A program made the translations under genes and the position numbers. Below, in pieces: positions 8,897 to 19,809 of a DNA stretch of 64,000 bases. The notes beneath the pieces were generated by a model. That model was not told the DNA's origin. It saw nothing but the letters and a program-made list of their open reading frames with translations, and did not search any database. How positions within the stretch are numbered: position 1 is the stretch's first letter; each line of letters begins with the position of its first letter. The stretch comes from JALORV01 sp963724365. Lineage in GTDB: Bacteria > Pseudomonadota > Gammaproteobacteria > Burkholderiales > Burkholderiaceae_F. Location: positions 434,001 to 498,000 of the forward strand of contig CAVRUR010000013.1 of assembly GCA_963724365.1 (NCBI GenBank), written 5' to 3'.

Positions 8897-10216
8897 CTAG
8901 CGTACGAACTGCACGAGCCACAGCGACACGGGTGGCACCAGCAGCAGCAGGACCAGGCGCAGCGCGTCGGCACCGAGGAAGGCGCCGACGTGACGGTAGG
9001 CGTGTGCAATCGGCACGTCGCGCGCCAGCGCACCTACCACGTGAACGTTCAGTCCGATCGGCGGCGCGATCAGTCCGATGTTGACCACGGTCAGCAGCAG
9101 CACGCCGAACCAGATGGCCTTGGCCTCAGGCGGCAGGCCAAACAGATCGAGCTGCATCACGGCCGGAAACACGACCGGCAATGTCAGCAGCAGCATCGAA
9201 AGTTCATCCATCACGCCGCCGAGCACGATGTAGAACACGAGAACAAGCGCAAGGACGGCGAGGGGCGGCAGCGGCAGTTCACTGACGAAGGCGGCTGCGC
9301 GCATCGGCATCTGCGTCAGCGCCAGCGCACCGTTCAGCATGTCCGCGCCTAGGAAGATCATGAAGATCACCCCCGAGGTTTCTGCGGTCGCCAGCAGAGC
9401 CGCGCGCAACCCGGCGCGCTTCAGTTCTCCGCGCAGCAGGCCGGCCAGGCCGGTCAGCGCCACGCCGATGGCGGCGGCCTCGGTCGGGGTGAACACACCC
9501 CCGTAGATCCCGCCCAGGACGATGACGAAGATCGCCAGCACCGGTAACACACCGGCGAGAGTGGACCATCGCTCGTTCCAGGGCACGCGCGGTTCTGCCG
9601 GTCCGAGTGCCGGGCGCCAGCGCATCAGGAGCGCGATTGCGATGCAGTACAGCGCGGCGGCGAGAACGCCTGGCAGGAGTGCCGCCGCGAACAGCTTGGC
9701 GATGTTCTGTTCGGCAACGATTGCGTAGAGCACGAGTACCACCGACGGCGGAATCAGGATGCCGAGCGTTCCTCCCGCCGCCAGCGTCGCCACCGCGAAG
9801 CCGCTGTCGTAGCGGTACCTTCGCATCTCGGGCAGCGCCACCTGGGCGATCGTGGCCGCCGTCGCTACCGACGAGCCGCAGACCGAACCGAACGCCGCGC
9901 TCGCCAGCACAGCCGCCTGAGCCAGGCCCCCGCGCCAGTGGCCGACGAAACTCGTTGCGGCCCGAAACAGCGATCGGGAAAGGCCACCGTGAGTCGCCAG
10001 CTGGCCCATCAACAGGAACAGCGGGATCACCGACAGGTCGTAGATCGAAAAGCGCGCGAAGGCCATGCCCTTGAGGTTGGCGAGCCAGGGGTCCAAGCCC
10101 GACATCCCGATGTATCCGATCGCACCGGGTAAGAACATGGCCACCCAGATCGGCACGCGCAAGGCCATCAGCCCCAGCATCGCGGCGAAGAGCAGCAGCG
10201 GCGCCCAGGTCGACAT
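8897..10216 (-). CDS. dctM: TRAP transporter large permease subunit (DctM-like)
   Basis: A 439-residue, very hydrophobic protein with about a dozen membrane helices, the large subunit of a tripartite ATP-independent periplasmic transporter driven by an ion gradient. Typical segments are PLFLLMGQLATHGGLSRSLF, the glycine/alanine-rich GGTLGILIPPSVVLVLY, and GGIYGGVFTPTEAAAIGV. The ATG at 10216 overlaps the small-subunit stop by one base (TGATG), the usual translational coupling. A longer in-frame opening upstream is the shadow of the small-subunit gene. It ends nine bases before maiA. Confidence 0.93.
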   Translation of the reverse strand: MSTWAPLLLFAAMLGLMALRVPIWVAMFLPGAIGYIGMSGLDPWLANLKGMAFARFSIYDLSVIPLFLLMGQLATHGGLSRSLFRAATSFVGHWRGGLAQAAVLASAAFGSVCGSSVATAATIAQVALPEMRRYRYDSGFAVATLAAGGTLGILIPPSVVLVLYAIVAEQNIAKLFAAALLPGVLAAALYCIAIALLMRWRPALGPAEPRVPWNERWSTLAGVLPVLAIFVIVLGGIYGGVFTPTEAAAIGVALTGLAGLLRGELKRAGLRAALLATAETSGVIFMIFLGADMLNGALALTQMPMRAAAFVSELPLPPLAVLALVLVFYIVLGGVMDELSMLLLTLPVVFPAVMQLDLFGLPPEAKAIWFGVLLLTVVNIGLIAPPIGLNVHVVGALARDVPIAHAYRHVGAFLGADALRLVLLLLVPPVSLWLVQFVR

Positions 10217-10689
10217 CACTGATCGTCCTGCTCGTTGCGCTGCCATCCGAGCAATGCGATGAGCGCGGCCAGGCCCAGCGATGGCACCATCGCCGCATAG
10301 GCGAGCCACAGCGGCAGGCCGAGCACCATCGATGTCTCGCCGGCGCGGTACAGGTCCGCGATGCCGGCCCCGGCGCGCAGCGCGAGCAAGGCGAGCACTA
10401 CGGCCGCGATGGCATGTGCTGCAAAGTCGAGCCGCCGATGCACCGACGATCCCGCGCGCGCGGTGAAGATGTCGACGATCAGATGGCTGCCATGCAGCTG
10501 GCAGTAGGGAAGAAACAGCGCAAGTGCGGTGGCCGTGCCCAATTGCACCAGTTCGACGTCCCCGGCAACGGGCTGTGCCAGCAGCCAGCGCCCCCCGACG
10601 GACACCAGGGTGACGATCGCCACCAGCAGCAGCACCACGCCGCCGCCCATCGCAAAGGCCACGGCCGCGGCGCGGAATGCGCGCCACAT
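10216..10689 (-). CDS. dctQ: TRAP transporter small permease subunit (DctQ-like)
   Basis: A 157-residue protein with four membrane helices, matching the small subunit of TRAP transporters. The conserved middle part LFLPYCQLHGSHLIVDIFT corresponds to the family signature where the second helix leads to a charged loop. It lies between the binding protein (two bases upstream) and the large permease (one-base overlap), completing a PQM gene set in the normal order on the minus strand. Confidence 0.9.
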   Translation of the reverse strand: MWRAFRAAAVAFAMGGGVVLLLVAIVTLVSVGGRWLLAQPVAGDVELVQLGTATALALFLPYCQLHGSHLIVDIFTARAGSSVHRRLDFAAHAIAAVVLALLALRAGAGIADLYRAGETSMVLGLPLWLAYAAMVPSLGLAALIALLGWQRNEQDDQ

Positions 10690-10691
10690 GA

Positions 10692-11777
10692 CTACCTCGA
10701 AGTCCGTTCGCGCGGCGCGTCAGGCGTCGTGGTCGCGGCACTGCGCGCCAACAGCGCACGCGCATCGGCAAGCAGCGCGTTGCCGTCGAGTTGCCGACGA
10801 TTCATGTCGGCGATCCATTCGGACTGCACCGACTGGGCCGCATGCTGCCATCGCGCCAGCTCGGTTGCATGCACGACGATGATGGTGTTGCCACGATCGA
10901 GCGCCAGCTTGCGTGCCGGCGCCGTCTGTTCGTCCCACAGGCGTCCCGCCTGCGTGGACAGTGCCACTCCCGAGTTGCGATCTATGATGGTCTGCAGGTC
11001 GGCAGACAGGCTCGCGTAGGTCTTCGCGTTCATCGCGAACAGGAATACTGCTGTGTACAACGCCGGCATGTTGGGGTCAGTTTCGGTATGGAAGCGCGCC
11101 ACCTCGTGAACCTTGACGGCCGGCACCACCTCCCACGGCACCACGGCCCCGTCCAGCACGCCCTTGCTCATTGCGTCAGCGAGCCCGGTGACCGGCATCG
11201 ACACCGGCGTGGCGCCCAGCGCCGACAGCAGCTTGTTGGTCTGGCGCGTTGGCGCACGCAGCTTCATTCCGCGAAAGTCCTCGAGCGTACGCACCGGTTT
11301 CTCGCGCGTATGCAGCTGCCCGGGGTCATGCACATGAATTGCCAGCGGCCTGATATCCCGGAACTCGGACCGGCCGTGCTTCTCGTAGTACTGCCAGGCA
11401 GCCCGCGAGGCCGACCCGGCATCACCGATCATGAAGGGCAGCTCGAACACTTCCATCGATGGGAAGCGTCCGGCGTTATAGCCGGGCAACGTCCACACAA
11501 CGTCGACAACGCCGTCGCGGACCTGGTCGTACAACTGGGGCGCCGTGCCGCCGAGCTGCATCGATGGAAAGATCTGGCACTTCATCCGCCCGGCAGATTC
11601 GACTTCGATCCTTGCACACCAAGGCACGATCAGCTTGGCATGCGTCGTGGAGCCCGGCGGCAGGAAGTGGTGCACCTTGAGCGTGATCGGCGCTTGCGTC
11701 AACCCCTGCGCCAGTGCCGATAGCGACACCAGGCCACCGAACGAACAGCAAAACAGGACCAGCAGTCTCTGAAGCAT
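10692..11777 (-). CDS. dctP: TRAP transporter substrate-binding protein (DctP-like)
   Basis: A 361-residue periplasmic binding protein with an N-terminal signal peptide ending near SLSALA. DctP features are KVHHFLPPGSTTHAKLIVPWC, FPSMQLGG, the domain-hinge region around LRAPTRQTN and the ligand-binding stretch VSMPVTGLADAMSKGVLDGAV. The conserved Arg that binds a substrate carboxylate in DctP proteins is probably that in LRAPTRQ. Genes for an isomerase and a hydrolase of aromatic-acid breakdown flank the transporter, so the ligand may be an aromatic or keto acid; this is inference from context. Confidence 0.92.
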   Translation of the reverse strand: MLQRLLVLFCCSFGGLVSLSALAQGLTQAPITLKVHHFLPPGSTTHAKLIVPWCARIEVESAGRMKCQIFPSMQLGGTAPQLYDQVRDGVVDVVWTLPGYNAGRFPSMEVFELPFMIGDAGSASRAAWQYYEKHGRSEFRDIRPLAIHVHDPGQLHTREKPVRTLEDFRGMKLRAPTRQTNKLLSALGATPVSMPVTGLADAMSKGVLDGAVVPWEVVPAVKVHEVARFHTETDPNMPALYTAVFLFAMNAKTYASLSADLQTIIDRNSGVALSTQAGRLWDEQTAPARKLALDRGNTIIVVHATELARWQHAAQSVQSEWIADMNRRQLDGNALLADARALLARSAATTTPDAPRERTSR

Positions 11778-11797
11778 GGCGCTACGCCGCGGTGGAC

Positions 11798-12493
11798 CTA
11801 GACCACGCGGACCTGCAAGGTGCCGATGCCGGCGATGCCGCCCGCCATCAGGTCGCCGGGCTTGACTGCGCCGACGCCCTCGGGCGTTCCGGTGAAGATC
11901 AGGTCACCGGGAACCAGCGCGAAGTATTTCGAAAGGTGCTCGATGGTCTCGTTCACATTCCAGATCAGCTTGGCCACATCGCTCGACTGCCGTTTCTGTC
12001 CGTTGACCTCGAGCCAGATCGCCGCCGTCGTGATCTCTCCGGTGGCCGACTTCGGTTTCAGCGGCGAAACTGGCGCCGAGAAATCGAAAGCCTTAGCAAC
12101 GTCCCAGGGACGACCCTTGTCGCGCAATGCGAACTGCAGGTCACGCCGCGTCATGTCGAGTCCGACTGCATAGCCCCAGATATGGCCGGCCGCATCGGCC
12201 TGGGCGATATCGCGGCCGCCGCGACCGATGGCGATGACGAGTTCGATCTCATGGTGCAAATTGGCGGTTTCGCCGGGATACGGCATCTCGCCCGTCGCGC
12301 CGAAGGCCACCGGCAGCACGGCGTCGGCCGGTTTCGTGAAGAAAAATGGTGCCTCGCGTTCAGAGAATCCCATTTCCTTCGCGTGATCCGCATAGTTGCG
12401 GCCGACACAGTAGATCCGATGAACCGGAAACAGATCCGCCGTGCCGTCGATCGGCACGACCGCCTGCGCCGGCGCGGCAATCGCATACCCCAT
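11798..12493 (-). CDS. fumarylacetoacetate hydrolase family protein (fumarylpyruvate hydrolase-like)
   Basis: A 231-residue single-domain FAH protein, expected to split a C-C bond in a diketo acid such as fumarylpyruvate. The family motif RNYADHAKEMG is at residues 32-42. The divalent-metal ligands are E82 and E84 in HHEIELV and D113 in GLDMTRRDLQ, and the substrate-closing TGTPEGVG is near the C-terminus. Start ATG at 12493 has GGAG eight bases upstream, which decides against a longer opening to 12520. Size fits fumarylpyruvate hydrolase or acylpyruvase better than the larger two-domain FAH of tyrosine breakdown. It leads the TRAP/isomerase group. Confidence 0.88.
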   Translation of the reverse strand: MGYAIAAPAQAVVPIDGTADLFPVHRIYCVGRNYADHAKEMGFSEREAPFFFTKPADAVLPVAFGATGEMPYPGETANLHHEIELVIAIGRGGRDIAQADAAGHIWGYAVGLDMTRRDLQFALRDKGRPWDVAKAFDFSAPVSPLKPKSATGEITTAAIWLEVNGQKRQSSDVAKLIWNVNETIEHLSKYFALVPGDLIFTGTPEGVGAVKPGDLMAGGIAGIGTLQVRVV

Positions 12494-12525
12494 GACGCAC
12501 ACTCCGCGAAAAGTCGGCAAGCGTA

Positions 12526-14253
12526 CTACGCGTGCCCCGGCCCTGCCGCGCGCGCAATCGCGCGCGACAGTAAAGCGACCGGAATTACGCCCACGGCGAC
12601 AATGGTGAGCGCCGGCAACGCGGCCTCGGCAAGACGCTCATCACTGGCCATCTGATAGGCGACGACCGCGAGCGTGTCGAAGTTGAACGGCCGCAGCACC
12701 AGGGTGGCCGGCAGTTCCTTCATTACGTCGACGAAGACCAGCAGCACGGCCGTCAGCACCGACGGCGCCAAGATCGGCAGGTGGACACGACGGAAGGTGT
12801 CGAGGGTCGAGGCGCCGAGGCTGCGGGCACTGGCATCCATCGTCGGCGTGATGCGCGCCAGTCCCGCTTCGACGGACTGGTACGCGACGGCGAAGTAGCG
12901 CACCAGGTAGCCATACAGGAGTGCCGCCACGCTGCCGGTCAGCAGCAGGCCCGTGCTCACGCCAATCCACGACCGCATGACACCGTCGAGTGCATTGTCA
13001 AAGTTCGCCAGCGGTACCAGGATGCCCACCGCGATGACCGCGCCGGGCAACGCGTAGCCCAGGCTCATCAATCGCACCGAGGCACGTACCAGATGGGCCG
13101 GCAGGCCTCGCTCCGCCGCCCGGGCGGCGTACGCCAGTCCCAGCACGGTCAGCAGCACGACGGCCGCGCCACCGACAGCGATGGCAACCGTGTTGAACAT
13201 CCATTGCAGGTAGCGCGGCCAGTCAACGCTGTTCCACGCCGGCACCAGCAGGCGCAGCAGCAGGATCACCGGAATGACAAAGCCAAGCAACACCGGAACC
13301 GCGCATGTCGCGATCGCCCCAACGGTCTGCCATCCGTGCAGTGGCGTCCGCGGCGCTGGCCGCTGGCTCGCCGTCGGTGTATGGAACTGCGCCCGGCCGC
13401 GCGCACGCCGTTCAAAGGCAAGGATGGTAAGCACAATGACGAGCAACACGGCGGCCAACTGGCTCGCCGCCATCCGGTCGCCCAGCGAAAACCACGCGCG
13501 ATAGATCGCTGCCGTGAAAGTCTGCAGTCCGAAGTAGACGGAAGCACCGTAGTCGGCGAGGGTTTCCATCAGCGCGAGCAACGCGCCCGCGGCGATCGCC
13601 GGGCGCGCCAGCGGAACATTGACCTGCCACCAGGTCTGCCAGGGCGTCAGTCCCAGGCTGCGGGCGGCGTCGATCATCGCCGCCGTTCGCGCCAGAAACG
13701 CAGTGCGCGCCAGCAAATAGACGTAGGGGTAGAGCACGACGCTGAATACAAACACGCCCCCGCCGAGGGAACGGATCTCCGGAAACCAGTAGTCGCCGCG
13801 ACGCCAGCCGAAAGCCTCGCGCAATGCACTCTGCATAGGACCGGAAAACTGCAGAGCGTCCGTGTAGGCATACGCGACGATGTAGGCCGGCATCGCCAGT
13901 GGCAGCAGCAGGACCCACTCGGCGATGCGACGACCGGGAAATTCGCAGCTGGCCGCGATCCACCCGGTAGCCGAACCAAGGATCACCACGCCGAACACGA
14001 CGCCAGCGCCGAGCACGAAGGTCTCGACCATCGCATGCGGAATCACCGTGGACGCCAGATGTCGCAGTGTTTCCGCCGACGCCGCCGTGTCGACGAAACT
14101 GGCGAAGATGCTGAGCACCGGAAGGCCGACCAGCGCCGTGCAGACGAGCGCCAGCAAAAAGGGGCGGCCGAGCGCCGACCCCGCCTGTGCCGGTCTCGAG
14201 TTTGCGGTGCGCGCCACGCCGCCTGTCGAGACGGTCCGGCTCTCGTTGCTCAA
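12526..14253 (-). CDS. fbpB: Fe3+-type ABC transporter permease (FbpB/AfuB-like)
   Basis: A 575-residue inner-membrane permease made of two fused BPD-type halves, each with about six helices and an EAA-type loop (SLGLTPWQTWWQVNVPLARPAI in the first half, SLGASTLDTFRRVHLPIL in the second). This two-in-one form is typical of ferric-iron importers of the FbpB class. The start is an unusual TTG at 14253, supported by AGGAGG five bases upstream (GCAGGAGGGCTA); no ATG is available nearby in frame. It diverges from the ATPase gene across a Fur-like palindrome. No iron-binding FbpA gene is present in the window. Confidence 0.88.
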   Translation of the reverse strand: MSNESRTVSTGGVARTANSRPAQAGSALGRPFLLALVCTALVGLPVLSIFASFVDTAASAETLRHLASTVIPHAMVETFVLGAGVVFGVVILGSATGWIAASCEFPGRRIAEWVLLLPLAMPAYIVAYAYTDALQFSGPMQSALREAFGWRRGDYWFPEIRSLGGGVFVFSVVLYPYVYLLARTAFLARTAAMIDAARSLGLTPWQTWWQVNVPLARPAIAAGALLALMETLADYGASVYFGLQTFTAAIYRAWFSLGDRMAASQLAAVLLVIVLTILAFERRARGRAQFHTPTASQRPAPRTPLHGWQTVGAIATCAVPVLLGFVIPVILLLRLLVPAWNSVDWPRYLQWMFNTVAIAVGGAAVVLLTVLGLAYAARAAERGLPAHLVRASVRLMSLGYALPGAVIAVGILVPLANFDNALDGVMRSWIGVSTGLLLTGSVAALLYGYLVRYFAVAYQSVEAGLARITPTMDASARSLGASTLDTFRRVHLPILAPSVLTAVLLVFVDVMKELPATLVLRPFNFDTLAVVAYQMASDERLAEAALPALTIVAVGVIPVALLSRAIARAAGPGHA

Positions 14254-14277
14254 TAGCCCTCCTGCGATTGCGGAGTC

Positions 14278-14306
14278 TAAATGCAAATGAGAACTAACCG
14301 CATTTA
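14278..14306. promoter_or_regulatory. Fur-box-like palindromic operator between fbpB and fbpC
   Basis: An exact 7-base inverted repeat, TAAATGC at 14278-14284 and GCATTTA at 14300-14306, brackets a 15-base core containing AAATGAGAA, the left half of a typical Fur box. It lies in the 71-base divergent gap between the two iron-transport genes. Palindrome and AT-rich core are seen directly; Fur as the regulator is inference from the gene function and from the partial match to GATAATGATAATCATTATC. Confidence 0.55.
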
Positions 14307-14324
14307 AAGTACACTGCAAACACC

Positions 14325-15440
14325 ATGGATCAGGCTCCACCGCCCCCCGCCCTGCTGGTGATCGACGACCTCGCGGTCGCGTATCGCGGGGGATCACGCG
14401 TGCTGGAGCACCTGACGCTGTCGCTGGAGCGCGGCGAGATCGGATGCCTGGTCGGCAGTTCGGGTTGCGGCAAGACAACGCTGCTGCGGGCCATCGCCGG
14501 ATTCCTGCCGGTCGCCGCCGGCACGATCGAAATCGACGGGCTGGTCGTTTCCGGCCCGCACTTTACGGCTCCGCCTGAAAAACGGGGCGTCGGACTGGTG
14601 TTCCAGGACTATGCGCTCTTCCCCCACCTGAAGGTCGTGGACAACATCGCATTCGGACTGCGAGCGCTGCGCGGAAGCGCCCGCACGGCCCGAGTGAACG
14701 AGATGGTGGCCCTGGTCGGACTCGCCTCCGAAGCCCATCGCTATCCGCACGAGTTGTCGGGCGGACAGCAGCAGCGCGTCGCGCTGGCGCGGGCGCTGGC
14801 GCCAAAGCCGGCGCTGCTGCTGATGGATGAGCCATTTTCCAGTTTGGATGTCGAGCTGCGGCAACGCCTCGGTCACGAGGTGCGCCAGATCCTGAAGGCG
14901 AGCGGAACCACCGCGATCCTTGTGACGCATGATCAGCAGGAAGCCTTTGCGATCGCCGACCGGGTAGGCGTGATGCACGACGGCAACCTTGAGCAGTGGG
15001 ACCGGCCGTACGAGCTCTATCACCGGCCCGCGACGCGCTACGTGGCGGACTTCATCGGACAAGGGGTGTTCCTGCCGGCCCAGGTGCTTTCCGCACGCAA
15101 TGTGGAAATTGAACTCGGCGAACTCAGGGGAGAGATTCCGCTGCCGTGCCAGCAGGGGTGTGCCACCTGCGGCAAGGGCTGTCATGTCGAGGTGCTGCTG
15201 CGGCCGGACGACGTGATCCATGACGACGCCAGTCCACTGAAGGCCGAAGTCAAGCGCAAGGTGTTCCGGGGAGGCGACTTCATCTACACCCTGCGCCTGG
15301 AAAGCGGTCGCGAAGTCCTTGCGCTGGTGCCGAGTCACCATGACCACGCGATCGGTGAACTGATCGGCATTCGACTGGACGCCGATCACGTGATCACGTT
15401 TCCGGCACGGTCACCGCAGGATCAGTGCAAGGTCGGCTAG
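14325..15440 (+). CDS. fbpC: Fe3+-type ABC transporter ATP-binding protein (FbpC-like) with a four-Cys insert
   Basis: A 371-residue ABC ATPase that would power the neighbouring permease. Walker A GSSGCGKTT is near residues 43-51, followed by the Q-loop FQDYALFPHL, signature LSGGQQQR, Walker B LLLMDEP and the H-loop LVTHDQQEA. The C-terminal TOBE region includes LLRPDDV, usual for ferric-iron ATPases. Oddly, just before it there is a cysteine cluster C275-x3-C279-x2-C282-x3-C286 (CQQGCATCGKGC) that could bind a metal or Fe-S cluster and sense iron state. The gene is divergent from fbpB and ends 60 bases from the convergent rhlE. Confidence 0.9.
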   Translation: MDQAPPPPALLVIDDLAVAYRGGSRVLEHLTLSLERGEIGCLVGSSGCGKTTLLRAIAGFLPVAAGTIEIDGLVVSGPHFTAPPEKRGVGLVFQDYALFPHLKVVDNIAFGLRALRGSARTARVNEMVALVGLASEAHRYPHELSGGQQQRVALARALAPKPALLLMDEPFSSLDVELRQRLGHEVRQILKASGTTAILVTHDQQEAFAIADRVGVMHDGNLEQWDRPYELYHRPATRYVADFIGQGVFLPAQVLSARNVEIELGELRGEIPLPCQQGCATCGKGCHVEVLLRPDDVIHDDASPLKAEVKRKVFRGGDFIYTLRLESGREVLALVPSHHDHAIGELIGIRLDADHVITFPARSPQDQCKVG

Positions 15441-15500
15441 CGGCGCGCCGTGTCGCGGATCGCGGCTCAAGTGTCGATCAGGCCGCCGAGGCTGCGCCCA

Positions 15501-16925
15501 CTATTTCTTGCGGCCACCCAGCAGCGCAGCCACGCGACCCCCGGGCCGGGCGGGCTGCGGCAGTGCGGGCTCGGACGGAGCCGGTACGGCCGGCTCGGCC
15601 GCCGCGCCCGGCTCATAGGGTCGACTGAAAAAATCGTCGGCAGGTCGCGTCGACGCACGGCGCGGTTCCGCTGCAGGTTCACTGCGGCCACGCCGACTGT
15701 CGTCACGCTCGGGACGCTCCCGTCCGCTCCGCGATGCGCCACGTTCAGGGCTTCGCTCGCGGCGCTCGGAAGAAACCGAGACAACCTGGAATTTCTGTTT
15801 GGTCAGGCGCTCGATCGCCGTCACATTCCGCTCATCCGATCCGGTCATCATCATGATCGCGATGCCCGTGGCCCCCGCACGACCGGTGCGACCGATCCGG
15901 TGGACATAGTCTTCCGGCGAAAACGGTACGTCGTAATTGATGACGACCGGCAGCTCGACGATGTCGAGCCCACGCGCTGCGACATCGGTGGCGACCAGCA
16001 CCTCGATCGTTCCGCCCTTGAATCCTTCGAGCGCCTTCATGCGCTCGTCCTGCGTCTTGTCGCCATGGATGGCGTCGGCATTCACACCCGCCTTCTGCAA
16101 CTGCCGCGCCAGGCGACGGCACTCGATCTTCGAGTTGACGAACACCAGCACCTGCGTGAGCCGCCCACCGCCTTCACCGCGCGTGCGCAGCAGCTCGAGC
16201 AGGACATCGGTCTTTTCCGACTCATGCAGCTTGACCACTTCCTGGGTGACGTTTTCGGCCGTCGCATTGCGACGTGCCACTTCGACCAGCACAGGGTCGC
16301 GCAGGAAGTTGGCGGCGAGCTTCTTGATTTCCTCGGAAAAAGTCGCTGAAAACATCAGACTCTGCCGCTCTTTCGGCAGATGGTTCAGGATGCGCGAGAT
16401 GTCCGGCAGAAATCCCATGTCGAGCATGCGATCGGCTTCGTCGAGCACGACGATCTGCACCTGGCCGAGTGACGTGTTCTTGCTCTGCAGGTGGTCGAGC
16501 AGGCGGCCCGGCGTTGCCACGACGATTTCGACGCCGGTGCGCAGCGCCTGCGTCTGCGGATCCATGTCGACGCCGCCGTAGACCACCGCACAGCGCAGCG
16601 GCGTTCCGGTGATGTAGAGCTTGACGTTCTCGGCGACCTGGTCGGCGAGCTCGCGCGTCGGCGTAAGCACGAGCGCGCGCACCGGATGTCGCGCTGGCGA
16701 CATGCTCGTGCTGGCCTGCGGCAGCAGGCGCTGGATGATCGGCAGCGCGAACCCCGCGGTCTTGCCGGTTCCGGTCTGCGCGGCGCCCATCACGTCGCGA
16801 CCCTGCATCACCAGCGGTATCGCCTTCGACTGGATCGGCGTCGGAGTCGTATACCCCATGGCCTTCACCGCGGCGACGATGCGCGGGTCGAGACCGAAGT
16901 GGTCAAAGTCGTGATAGTCGGACAA
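15501..16925 (-). CDS. rhlE: DEAD-box RNA helicase RhlE
   Basis: A 474-residue ATP-dependent RNA helicase. The Q motif (GYTTPTPIQ) is near 24-32, followed by motif I AAQTGTGKT at 48-56, Ia PTRELADQ, II VLDEADRML, III FSATF, the second RecA domain with VATDVAARGLD, and VI HRIGRTGRAG. The tail after residue about 390 is Arg/Pro/Glu-rich and disordered, as in RhlE. RhlE acts in ribosome assembly and RNA turnover. It lies 28 bases beyond the tRNA gene on the same strand and may share its read-through. Confidence 0.93.
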   Translation of the reverse strand: MSDYHDFDHFGLDPRIVAAVKAMGYTTPTPIQSKAIPLVMQGRDVMGAAQTGTGKTAGFALPIIQRLLPQASTSMSPARHPVRALVLTPTRELADQVAENVKLYITGTPLRCAVVYGGVDMDPQTQALRTGVEIVVATPGRLLDHLQSKNTSLGQVQIVVLDEADRMLDMGFLPDISRILNHLPKERQSLMFSATFSEEIKKLAANFLRDPVLVEVARRNATAENVTQEVVKLHESEKTDVLLELLRTRGEGGGRLTQVLVFVNSKIECRRLARQLQKAGVNADAIHGDKTQDERMKALEGFKGGTIEVLVATDVAARGLDIVELPVVINYDVPFSPEDYVHRIGRTGRAGATGIAIMMMTGSDERNVTAIERLTKQKFQVVSVSSERRERSPERGASRSGRERPERDDSRRGRSEPAAEPRRASTRPADDFFSRPYEPGAAAEPAVPAPSEPALPQPARPGGRVAALLGGRKK

Positions 16926-16953
16926 GGGTGGGTGCCGGTTGTTCTCTTGTAGG

Positions 16954-17030
16954 TGGTGGGCCGTGCTGGATTTGAACCAGCGACCAAAGGATTATGAGTC
17001 CTCTGCTCTAACCAGCTGAGCTAACGGCCC
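16954..17030 (-). tRNA. tRNA with CAU anticodon, probably tRNA-Ile2 (lysidine-modified)
   Basis: A complete 77-base tRNA with encoded CCA (16954-16956). The 7-bp acceptor stem GGGCCGT/ACGGCCC is at 17024-17030 and 16958-16964, the discriminator is A, and the T-loop is GGTTCAAATCC. Anticodon CAU is at 16994-16996 in loop CTCATAA. The variable and T-arm text (TTGGTCGCTGGTTCAA) is close to E. coli tRNA-Ile2. Acceptor pairs C4-G69 and C5-G68 are those TilS reads when it makes lysidine, so Ile2 fits better than elongator Met. Automatic tools usually label this gene tRNA-Met. It sits 72 bases downstream of rpoD. Confidence 0.93.
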
Positions 17031-17102
17031 GTCGGACCGAAGTGTGCACGGCCGCAGCGCGGTGCCGCGGACGTGAGTCGTCGATTCAGGGAGCACGCTG
17101 CC

Positions 17103-19400
<2,298 letters not shown>

Positions 19401-19809
19401 CGTTCTCACTCCGATCGCCTGCCACGACGGGCAGGACTGTCACTGGGAAGCGCGTACGTCCTGCAGCGACGCAGGTCGGCACGGCTTGCATACATCATTG
19501 GGTTCAATCACGCGTTCTCAACCGGGACCGCCGCCACCACAGCGTGGTCTCGATGCCGCATCTCCGCGTGACCGTGAGCTGACATGCCGCGAGGGCCGGG
19601 CGCGCTCCTGATTCGGACGCCCTGCAGTGCATCCTGCACGCTGGTCGATGCTTGAACTGCTGCGCCACCGATCAATTCGTGATCTCCTGGGCGCCCCGAC
19701 GCATGAAGCTGCGTTTCCGCATGAAGCCCGAAACCGCTCGAAACGTCGAGAATTCAACATATTAGCAAACTTCCTCCACACCACGCGGCTGGCGCCGCAA
19801 TACGCCGAT
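19401..19809. other. dnaG-rpoD intergenic region, no gene seen
   Basis: About 400 bases between the dnaG stop and the rpoD start. No reading frame here has credible protein character. The one recognisable signal is an AT-rich extended -10 element near 19759-19767 pointing at rpoD. The remainder may be a 5' leader of rpoD mRNA; a small RNA or leader peptide could not be recognised by eye. Confidence 0.6.
19759..19767 (-). promoter_or_regulatory. candidate extended -10 promoter for rpoD
   Basis: On the minus strand the text reads TGCTAATAT, a TGn extended -10 followed by TAATAT, in an AT-rich patch within otherwise GC-rich DNA, 42 bases after the dnaG stop. No good -35 hexamer is present, which is usual for extended -10 promoters. 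It would give rpoD its own promoter inside the operon, as known in E. coli. Start site not known. Confidence 0.4.

Noticed and set aside
12781..14256. Long open frame opposite the iron permease
   Set aside because: Its translation is Arg/His/Gln-rich without domains, while the other strand encodes a clear two-domain permease. It is a shadow typical of GC-rich DNA.
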